NCBI RefSeq assembly: GCF_002797815.1
Contig: NZ_PGFJ01000001.1
Span: 1,860,001 to 1,924,000, forward strand
Direction of reading: 5' to 3'
DNA length: 64,000 nucleotides
Origin: Mucilaginibacter auburnensis
GTDB lineage: Bacteria; Bacteroidota; Bacteroidia; Sphingobacteriales; Sphingobacteriaceae
A model generated the notes under the pieces. The model saw nothing but the letters and a program-made list of their open reading frames with translations. It was not told where the DNA came from and searched no databases. The position numbers and the translations under genes are program-made. This document shows, in pieces, positions 37,420-44,040 of this stretch (position 1 is its first letter; every line of letters begins with the position of its first letter).

Positions 37420-38277
37420 TTATAATACAGCTTTGATCATACGGTCACGACCGCTCAAATCTTTTCGTAACTCAATTTTTTCAAAGCCCTTGTTTTTCAG
37501 CATGTCAACAGTTTCATTGCCATAACTTTCGTTGATCTCGAAAAACAGCAGTCCGCCTTTTGTGAGTTTTTTCAAAGCCAGGTCTGCTATTGCCTTATAA
37601 AAAAGCAAAGGATCATGTTGCGGAACAAACAAGGCAGTGTGCGGCTCAAAATCTGTTACGTTAGTATGCATTTGGGTTTTATCAAACGGCGTTACGTATG
37701 GCGGGTTAGAGATGATGAGGTTAAAGGTAAAAGGCAAAAGGTTAAGGGTGGATTGTTGCAGAACATCTGTTTCAATAAAGTTTACTTCAACTTCATTGAG
37801 TTCAGCATTTGCTTTTGCGGTTTGCAAAGCCTCGTTCGAAATATCCATGGCCCATACCTTTGCATTAGCTAAGATCTTTTTTAAGCTGATGGCAATGCAG
37901 CCGCTACCCGTGCCAATATCTAAAATATTGGGACTATCAACGCTTAAATCGCTTTTCAATACCCAGTCAACCAGCTCTTCAGTTTCGGGGCGGGGTATCA
38001 GTACAGCAGGGTTTACTTTGAAGGGCAGCCCATAAAACTCAGTATGCCCTAAAACATATTGAAGCGGCTGGCCTTTAGCCAGCTCCTTTAATATATCTGA
38101 AAGTCTGGTTTGCTCTTCAGGTGTTATATCATCGTCAGGAAATGCTTTGATGTAAGCGCTTGATCGTCCGGTTATCTCCCTTAGCGCCGTTAAAGTTATT
38201 GCGTCGGCTTCTTGTTTGTCATACAGGTCGCTCAACTGTGCTGAATAGCTCACAAATACATCTTTAACGGTTTGCAT
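37420..38277 (-). CDS. prmC: Peptide chain release factor N5-glutamine methyltransferase
   Basis: A 285-residue class I methyltransferase with an N-terminal helical domain. The AdoMet motif is ILDIGTGSGCIAI and the glutamine-binding motif is NPPY (IISNPPYVTPFD). Before it come QPLQYVLGHTEFYG and VLIPRPETEELVDW, both diagnostic of PrmC/HemK. It methylates the GGQ glutamine of release factors RF1/RF2. ATG at 38277 (MQTVKD) was chosen; another ATG lies five codons upstream at 38292. It is divergent from ribD with a 34-base gap. Confidence 0.93.
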   Translation of the reverse strand: MQTVKDVFVSYSAQLSDLYDKQEADAITLTALREITGRSSAYIKAFPDDDITPEEQTRLSDILKELAKGQPLQYVLGHTEFYGLPFKVNPAVLIPRPETEELVDWVLKSDLSVDSPNILDIGTGSGCIAISLKKILANAKVWAMDISNEALQTAKANAELNEVEVNFIETDVLQQSTLNLLPFTFNLIISNPPYVTPFDKTQMHTNVTDFEPHTALFVPQHDPLLFYKAIADLALKKLTKGGLLFFEINESYGNETVDMLKNKGFEKIELRKDLSGRDRMIKAVL

Positions 38278-38299
38278 AGTGCAAAGTAACATAAAAAGC

Positions 38300-38307
38300 T
38301 ACTTTTG
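38300..38307 (+). promoter_or_regulatory. -7 promoter element of ribD
   Basis: TACTTTTG matches TAnnTTTG and ends 4 bases before the ribD ATG, which would give an almost leaderless mRNA. A TTTG at 38271-38274 is upstream with a rather long 25-base spacer. Confidence 0.45.
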
Positions 38308-38311
38308 TACT

Positions 38312-39358
38312 ATGCCATCCCACGAAATATACATGCGCCGCTGCCTTGACCTTGCAGCGCAAGGTAAAAGCTCTGTTAGTCCTAACCCCATGGTAGGATC
38401 GGTGATTGTGCATAATGGTATTGTTGTGGGAGAGGGATACCATCAAAAATATGGCGGTCCACATGCAGAAGTGAATGCTGTAAATGATGTGTTTTGCCGT
38501 TTTGATAACGCCGCTGAGATACTTCGCGAATCTACAATATACGTTTCTCTTGAGCCCTGTGCTCACTATGGCAAAACGCCGCCATGTGCTGATCTCATCA
38601 TCAAACACCGCATACCCAAGGTGGTTGTAGGCTGCCGCGACCCGTTTGACCAGGTAGATGGAAAAGGTATAGAGAAGTTACAGCAAGCAGGTATTGAGGT
38701 AGAATTAGGTGTGTTGGAGCAGGAGTGCCGCCACCTTAACCGCAGGTTTTTTACCCGCGTGCAACAGCACCGGCCCTATATTATTTTAAAGTGGGCGCAA
38801 ACTGCCGATGGCTTTTTCGCGCCTGGTGACAACAGTCAGTTTTGGATAACCGGCGCTGAATCACGCCAACTGGTGCACCAGTGGCGCACGGAAGAGGATG
38901 CTATTTTAGTAGGTAAGAATACCGCCGCCATTGATAACCCACAGTTGAACGTGCGCTATGCAGAGGGCCGTAACCCCAAACGTGTGGTGATTGACCGTAG
39001 GTTAGAACTCGATCCTAATTTGCATCTGTTTGACCAATCTGTAGAGACGCTCATTTTCAATGAGATCAAGACCGATACACACGGTAAGAATAAATACATC
39101 GCCCTGGAAGATTTTAACCGATATGTACCACAGTACATCATGTATCAGTTGTATTTGCAGGATATACAGTCGGTTATTATTGAAGGGGGCGCGCATACCT
39201 TACGCACTTTTATTGAGGCGGGGATGTGGGATGAGGCCCGTGTATTCACCGGCAGGCCCTTGTTACACCATGGCATACCGGCACCACTTTTAACCGGAAC
39301 CAAAACAGACGAAGTACAATGCGGCAATGACCTGCTGCAAGTTTGGTATAATGCTTAG
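38312..39358 (+). CDS. ribD: Bifunctional riboflavin biosynthesis deaminase/reductase RibD
   Basis: A 348-residue protein. The N-terminal cytidine-deaminase-like domain has zinc ligands in GPHAEVNA and EPCAHYGKTPPC. The C-terminal reductase domain starts near RPYIILKWAQTADG and includes SRQLVHQWRTEEDAILVG and EGGAHTLRTFIEAG. It performs the deaminase and reductase steps of riboflavin synthesis. The start at MPSHEIYMRRC fits family length; the frame is open upstream. No other rib genes are adjacent. A YigZ-family gene follows 9 bases later. Confidence 0.95.
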   Translation: MPSHEIYMRRCLDLAAQGKSSVSPNPMVGSVIVHNGIVVGEGYHQKYGGPHAEVNAVNDVFCRFDNAAEILRESTIYVSLEPCAHYGKTPPCADLIIKHRIPKVVVGCRDPFDQVDGKGIEKLQQAGIEVELGVLEQECRHLNRRFFTRVQQHRPYIILKWAQTADGFFAPGDNSQFWITGAESRQLVHQWRTEEDAILVGKNTAAIDNPQLNVRYAEGRNPKRVVIDRRLELDPNLHLFDQSVETLIFNEIKTDTHGKNKYIALEDFNRYVPQYIMYQLYLQDIQSVIIEGGAHTLRTFIEAGMWDEARVFTGRPLLHHGIPAPLLTGTKTDEVQCGNDLLQVWYNA

Positions 39359-39367
39359 TTTGATTTT

Positions 39368-39982
39368 ATGCTGTTTGACGATACCTATCATACTATAAAA
39401 GCACCCAGCGAAGGTCTGTTCCGCGATAAAGGGAGTAAGTTTTTAGCTTTTGCTTATCCTATTACCTCAGATGCGGAGATCAAAGAGCATGTTAGTCGTT
39501 TAAAGGCCGAGCATCCCAAGGCCAACCACCATTGCTGGGCCATGCGTTTGGGTACAGACCGCTCTGTGTTCCGCGTTAATGACGACGGCGAGCCCTCTGG
39601 AACCGCGGGAAGGCCCATTCTGAATGTTTTGTTATCCCGGGACATCACCAATATACTGGTAGTTGTGGTGCGCTATTTTGGGGGTACCTTGTTAGGGGTT
39701 CCTGGGCTGATCAATGCATATAAACACGCCACAATTGATGTGCTTGAACATGCTTCGGTCATTGAACGCTCTGTTCAGGATGTGTATGAGGTGGCCTTTG
39801 CTCATGAACACATGAACGAGGTTATGCGAATGGTAAAAGACAACCAATTAACCGTACTGGCGCAAGACTTTGATACCCTTTACCGCATGCAGTTAAGTGT
39901 GCGCAAAATGAAGGTAAACGAGGTTTTAGGGCGTTTGGAAAAGTTGCCTAACATCCAGATCAATTACCTCAGAACCGTTTAA
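39368..39982 (+). CDS. YigZ/IMPACT family protein
   Basis: A 204-residue protein with the UPF0029 N-terminal domain: FRDKGSKFLAFAYPI, then HHCWAMRLG, DDGEPSGTAGRPIL and VVVRYFGGTLLGVPGLI. A small C-terminal domain follows. The family is related to translation regulator IMPACT and its bacterial role is not settled. It follows ribD by 9 bases and is probably co-transcribed. Confidence 0.9.
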   Translation: MLFDDTYHTIKAPSEGLFRDKGSKFLAFAYPITSDAEIKEHVSRLKAEHPKANHHCWAMRLGTDRSVFRVNDDGEPSGTAGRPILNVLLSRDITNILVVVVRYFGGTLLGVPGLINAYKHATIDVLEHASVIERSVQDVYEVAFAHEHMNEVMRMVKDNQLTVLAQDFDTLYRMQLSVRKMKVNEVLGRLEKLPNIQINYLRTV

Positions 39983-40092
39983 ATCGTTTCAGTGAGTATA
40001 TGAAACGATGTGAGACGATATTTTATTTAATTGGCTAATAGTTAGCTGTTTAATTAAAAATAGTGAAACGAAAATGAAACGGGTGAAACGAT
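39983..40092. repeat. Cluster of TGAAACG repeats between convergent genes
   Basis: A perfect 9-bp inverted repeat (39983-39991 and 40001-40009) built on TGAAACGAT is followed by direct copies of TGAAACG at 40064, 40075 and 40084, plus a variant GAGACGAT near 40012. It starts right after the YigZ gene stop. It could be part of a terminator region or a protein-binding array. Confidence 0.55.
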
Positions 40093-40171
40093 TTTTCTCA
40101 AACTTTTAAGTAGGTAACATCAGGTTTAAATATATAATAACTGATTGAGAGTAAGCTGATTGTTTAAATTG

Positions 40172-40582
40172 CTACTTTTTCAAAATTACATTAATAACTT
40201 TTTGTCTTTTTCTGTTGTCAATACCGGTAAACGCATCCTGATCTGCAAGGCGCCAGTAAACTTTTACCAGTTCTACCTTATCGGCTCTTAAAATATGTGC
40301 TGCTGTGGCTGGCGAATCACTATAAAATTCTTCACCATCTACAAATATGCGTGCAATGGTATCGCCCTGCGCTGTTATCTTACCATCTCGCTGAATGGTA
40401 AAAGAGATCATTTTCTTCAGCAGGTCATCCAGTTTATCATTGGGTTGAATAACATAAGTGCTTGCTTTAAATATTGCAGTGTCGGTCCGTGCTACGGTTC
40501 CGTTGTTGGCTTGTGCGAATGTTTTGTTGCTGATTGATAAAGTACTTGAAATGATCAGGAGGTTTAGGGCAAGTTTATTCAT
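40172..40582 (-). CDS. Secreted stand-alone plug-like domain protein, 136 residues
   Basis: A signal peptide (MNKLALNLLIISSTLSI..FAQA) precedes a single small domain: KKMISFTIQRDGKITAQGD, IARIFVDGEEFYSDSPATA and TGIDNRKRQKVINVILKK. This matches the pattern of the plug-like region of large outer-membrane barrel proteins in Bacteroidota (VDGEEFF..DP..A...L), but here no barrel follows. It may be a truncated receptor, or a small protein that uses the domain alone. The gene is single and convergent with the YigZ gene. Confidence 0.7.
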   Translation of the reverse strand: MNKLALNLLIISSTLSISNKTFAQANNGTVARTDTAIFKASTYVIQPNDKLDDLLKKMISFTIQRDGKITAQGDTIARIFVDGEEFYSDSPATAAHILRADKVELVKVYWRLADQDAFTGIDNRKRQKVINVILKK

Positions 40583-40818
40583 TGTAAGGTAATGATGTGA
40601 AAAGATTATTTAAGTTACTCAAATTTTCAGTTAAAACAATACAAATTTTAAATCATAAAATAATAGATGTTTTATCAAGATAAATGCGCAATACCTGATA
40701 TGATCAATATAAATCTAAATATTAACTATTGGTAGTTTTTTACGTGATTTTATGCTATTAATAATTAATTTTTTTCTTTAAAGAATATTATCTACATTGA
40801 TTTAAAATAAACGTTATC

Positions 40819-41157
40819 ATGAAAAAAATTATCTATGTATTTGGAGCATTAGCGCTTACATGCGCGTCTCCCTACGTTAACGCTAAAGCGTTGGCAACAG
40901 AAAAAACCTTTTTAACAACCGTTCAGGAGCAGTCTTATTTAGCAGGCTATTTCACTAAAAACAGCAAAATTTACGCGGTTTGGGTTGAAGATGATCCGGA
41001 CGGCTTTAGCACAGTGGTTGCTGTTTACAATTATACAGATGGAATTGATGAGCCGGATTTTTACGGCGTTATTGAACCTGGCGGGTGGAGCCATGTAACC
41101 GTTATTTATGATACGGGTTCTGTACAATATGTTGGATATTTGAGAGCGACACCATAG
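40819..41157 (+). CDS. Small secreted hypothetical protein, 112 residues
   Basis: An N-terminal signal peptide (MKKIIYVFGALALTCASPYVNA) is followed by about 90 residues rich in Tyr, Gly, Asp and beta-type sequence (KIYAVWVEDDPDGFSTVVAV). No cysteines remain after cleavage. It has its own terminator and a clear ATG preceded by AT-rich DNA. No family is recognised. Confidence 0.65.
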   Translation: MKKIIYVFGALALTCASPYVNAKALATEKTFLTTVQEQSYLAGYFTKNSKIYAVWVEDDPDGFSTVVAVYNYTDGIDEPDFYGVIEPGGWSHVTVIYDTGSVQYVGYLRATP

Positions 41158-41172
41158 ATCTTCTCTATACGA

Positions 41173-41205
41173 GAAAAGCATCTAAAAAACAGGTGCTTTT
41201 CTTTT
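41173..41205. terminator. Terminator hairpin between the small secreted gene and the Sua5 gene
   Basis: An 11-bp stem with one G-U pair (41173-41183 and 41191-41201), a 7-base loop and a T run on the plus strand. It terminates the 112-residue gene. The Sua5-family stop at 41204 lies within it, so it may serve both convergent genes. Confidence 0.75.
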
Positions 41206-41824
41206 ACAAATACATCTCCAGATCGCCCTTGCCCTCACGTATAATCTCAAAATCACCTGTGGTGCAGTCAACTACTGTTGACGGAATGTTATCGCCGTAA
41301 CCGCCGTCAATTACCATATCAACCAGCCCCTCGTACTTCTCATGTATCAATTCCGGATCAGATGAGTACTCAATCACATCGTCGTCATCATGAATAGAGG
41401 TAGACAAGATAGGGTTACCCAGTTCTTTCACAATGCAGCGGGCTATGTTATTATCGGGTACACGTATACCTACGGTTTTTTTGTTGGAGCTAAGCAGTTT
41501 GGGCACCGCGTGGCTTGCATTAAATATAAAAGTAAACGGACCCGGCAATGCTTTTTTCAGTACCCTAAACGTGGTGTTGTCAATGGGTTTTATATAGTCG
41601 GAAATATGGCTGAGGTCGTAACAGATAAAGGAAAAGTTAGCCTTTTCGGGTTTAATGTTTCTTATTTTACATATCGCCTCAATAGCCCTGTGGTTGGTAA
41701 TATCGCACCCCAAACCATAAACCGTATCGGTAGGGTAAATAATAATGCCGCCTTTGCGCAGCACCTCCACTACCTGTTGTATGGTTTTTTCGTTTCGATT
41801 TTCAGGGTATATTTTAATTAACAT
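41204..41824 (-). CDS. L-threonylcarbamoyladenylate synthase (Sua5/YrdC/YciO family)
   Basis: A 206-residue YrdC-domain protein with GGIIIYPTDTVYGLGCDI near the N-terminus, then RNIKPEKANFSFICYDLSHI and GPFTFIFNAS. The family makes threonylcarbamoyl-AMP for the t6A tRNA modification. The KRxxxxP motif of TsaC is here replaced by KPEKANF, nearer the YciO-like branch, whose activity is less certain. No tsaB/D/E gene is adjacent. Confidence 0.85.
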   Translation of the reverse strand: MLIKIYPENRNEKTIQQVVEVLRKGGIIIYPTDTVYGLGCDITNHRAIEAICKIRNIKPEKANFSFICYDLSHISDYIKPIDNTTFRVLKKALPGPFTFIFNASHAVPKLLSSNKKTVGIRVPDNNIARCIVKELGNPILSTSIHDDDDVIEYSSDPELIHEKYEGLVDMVIDGGYGDNIPSTVVDCTTGDFEIIREGKGDLEMYL

Positions 41825-41894
41825 GTTATGACTTCGTATTTAATTAAACGCAGCTGCCGATTTTCTGTTTGCAATATACGCTAAAACCGAGTTT

Positions 41895-41994
41895 GTCATT
41901 GCGAGGTACGAAGCAATCTCACGCTGCCAAGTATCCCGGTATGAATAGTTCGCGATGCATAGTTCACGATTGCCACGCTATCGCTCGCAATGGC
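41895..41994. repeat. Second REP-like element (one conserved arm, one degenerate arm)
   Basis: 41895-41918 repeats 24 bases of the arm seen at 32459-32482. Its partner (about 41968-41994) is a diverged inverted copy with the same beginning (GATTGC) and end (TCGCAATG). It lies between the Sua5-family gene and the terminator of the next gene. Confidence 0.7.
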
Positions 41995-42008
41995 AATACA
42001 ACAAAAAA

Positions 42009-42036
42009 GCCCTCCCGGAAAGTTTCCGGAGAGGGC
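42009..42036 (-). terminator. Intrinsic terminator of the FG-GAP gene
   Basis: A strong G+C-rich hairpin (arms 42009-42021 and 42023-42036, one bulge) lies 25 bases after the FG-GAP gene stop. On the minus strand it is followed by a run of T residues. Confidence 0.85.
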
Positions 42037-42061
42037 CCATTATACAATTTGACCGAAAAAA

Positions 42062-44014
42062 TTATTTTTTACTTGACGCTCTTGCAGCGCCTGCTTTTGT
42101 GGTGTTCCAGTAAATAAACACACCGCGATTAGTAGCCGTAACAATGTCAACGGCACCGTCCTTATTCAGATCTGTAGCCAATACGTCCGAACCTACGCCT
42201 GAGCGGTTATGCACCAGCTCAGGTACAAACCTTGCGCCTCCCGGCGCTTTAGGGTCGCGCACGGTTTTGTACACATACGTTACCGGAGGTCCGTACGGAT
42301 CAGGATCTAAAAATGTATCCAGGTGACTGAAATAGCGCTTCCCTGTTATAAAATCTGGAATGCCATCTCCGTCAATATCGGCAAATGCTGCGCCATGTGC
42401 TTCAGAGAAGGTTACACCGCCGGCATTTTTTGCGCTGTAATCATCCATTATCATGTGGCGCACAAAGCTAATTTTACCTGCGGCATCGCATTTTTGCTCA
42501 AACCAGGCCAAGCCAAAACCGTGGGCATTTAGGCTGGTCACCACATCGGGCAGTTTATCTCCGTTCACATCATAAATGCCCATGGTAGCGCCGCCCACGT
42601 TTGAGCCACGGTGACCGTAGCGGCCAAATGCTACAGGGTGATACTCCCACAGCATTACGCCATCATCATTTTTTGGATGTTCCCACCAGCCATTAACGTT
42701 GGTAATGTCCATCAAGCCATCGCCGTTAATATCGCCTACGCCAATGCCGTGGGCATTAGCTAACCCACGTTCAGAAATAGCACGTTGTATCCACGGTTTG
42801 GTTGGGTCTGATGGATCGGGCTTGGCATATTTCATTTGTCCGCCACCGCCAAAAACCAACTCTGGTTTACCATCGCCATCAACATCGCGGAACAATGTAA
42901 TTTCCGACTGTACCCCTGTAACAACCGTGTATTTTTCCCAACGGCGCGATTCACCCTTCGGATTGATGAACAGATAGCTGGTTGATGGGCCGGTTAAAAT
43001 ATCGGGCCAGCCATCGCCGTTAAAATCGTACGTATATTGACAATTGTAGGCTGTAAAGTTTTTTGACGGACTTACCGAAGATGCAAACTCGATCTCACGC
43101 GAGCGGGTAAATTCCGGTCCGTAATAGATCATGGGTCCGGCTACTACATCCATTACGCCATCACGGTTAAAATCGCCCGCTCCCGCAGCCCATGAGTAAT
43201 ACATATCCTGTATTTGCTGTACCTTAAAGCGTGCCGAACTTTGCTCTTTGAGCAGGGTTTTGATGCCAACATCCTGATAGCTTAACTCATTAAACTGCAC
43301 CTGCCCGTTACCATTCACCATTAAAGCAAACGCACCGAAATTGCCATCAGTTTCCTCGGCTGCAACGCCGCTTTCGCCACCATCATTAAAATAAGCGCGC
43401 AGCATGTTAAGGTCAATAATTCCTTCAAACTGGTTCCATTGGCCGGGCACAACAGTAGTAACGGGTCGGGTAATCGGTAATGTTACAGCCGGAGCAGCGC
43501 CGCCGGGACCGCTGGGGCGCGGTGCTCCGCCACTGGGTCGGGCAGGAGCATTGGGATCAAGTGGTGGTGCCTGGCGGATAATGCCGCCTACGTTACGCAA
43601 TTTTTCACGACTTTTTTCTTTCCCCTGCGCATCTAAGGTGACTTTATATGAACCTGTTTCAGCACCTTTTACAGATACCAGAAAGCCTTTGTACCCATCG
43701 CTGGTTTTTTCCATGCGAAACAAAAAGCCAACTTCTGTATTTGCATCTGCTTTAAAAAGTGTGTGTAATTGTATATCCTGAAATGATTTGTCGGAAACTA
43801 AGTAGCCAACGCCATTTGCTTTGACTGTTACAAGGCCGTTTGCAGCCTGCCAGCTACCACTACCGAGGGTGTGGAAACCATTTAAGGCAGAAGCTTTAAA
43901 AGTATAATCAGGAATGAGGCTCATGCCTCGCCCTGTAAAATCGCCGGGCGTGCCTTGCCCGTATGATAGGGCAGTTAAACCGGCTAATATGATGGTTGAA
44001 ATGATACGTTTCAT
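42062..44014 (-). CDS. Secreted FG-GAP/VCBS repeat protein with DUF1080-like N-terminal domain
   Basis: A 650-residue exported protein with signal peptide (IISTIILAGLTALSYGQ). About residues 30-230 look like a DUF1080/LamG-type sandwich domain, interrupted by a Pro/Gly/Ala-rich insert near 155-185. The rest contains FG-GAP calcium-binding propeller repeats: AGDFNRDGVMDVVAG, YDFNGDGWPDILTG, DVDGDGKPELVFGGG, DINGDGLMDITNVNG, DVNGDKLPDVVTS and DIDGDGIPDFITG. It probably binds or processes a carbohydrate outside the cell. The 26-base gap to the PQQ enzyme on the same strand suggests one transcript. Confidence 0.85.
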   Translation of the reverse strand: MKRIISTIILAGLTALSYGQGTPGDFTGRGMSLIPDYTFKASALNGFHTLGSGSWQAANGLVTVKANGVGYLVSDKSFQDIQLHTLFKADANTEVGFLFRMEKTSDGYKGFLVSVKGAETGSYKVTLDAQGKEKSREKLRNVGGIIRQAPPLDPNAPARPSGGAPRPSGPGGAAPAVTLPITRPVTTVVPGQWNQFEGIIDLNMLRAYFNDGGESGVAAEETDGNFGAFALMVNGNGQVQFNELSYQDVGIKTLLKEQSSARFKVQQIQDMYYSWAAGAGDFNRDGVMDVVAGPMIYYGPEFTRSREIEFASSVSPSKNFTAYNCQYTYDFNGDGWPDILTGPSTSYLFINPKGESRRWEKYTVVTGVQSEITLFRDVDGDGKPELVFGGGGQMKYAKPDPSDPTKPWIQRAISERGLANAHGIGVGDINGDGLMDITNVNGWWEHPKNDDGVMLWEYHPVAFGRYGHRGSNVGGATMGIYDVNGDKLPDVVTSLNAHGFGLAWFEQKCDAAGKISFVRHMIMDDYSAKNAGGVTFSEAHGAAFADIDGDGIPDFITGKRYFSHLDTFLDPDPYGPPVTYVYKTVRDPKAPGGARFVPELVHNRSGVGSDVLATDLNKDGAVDIVTATNRGVFIYWNTTKAGAARASSKK

Positions 44015-44040
44015 TTTCTTCTCTTAAGTTTTGGAAAGGA

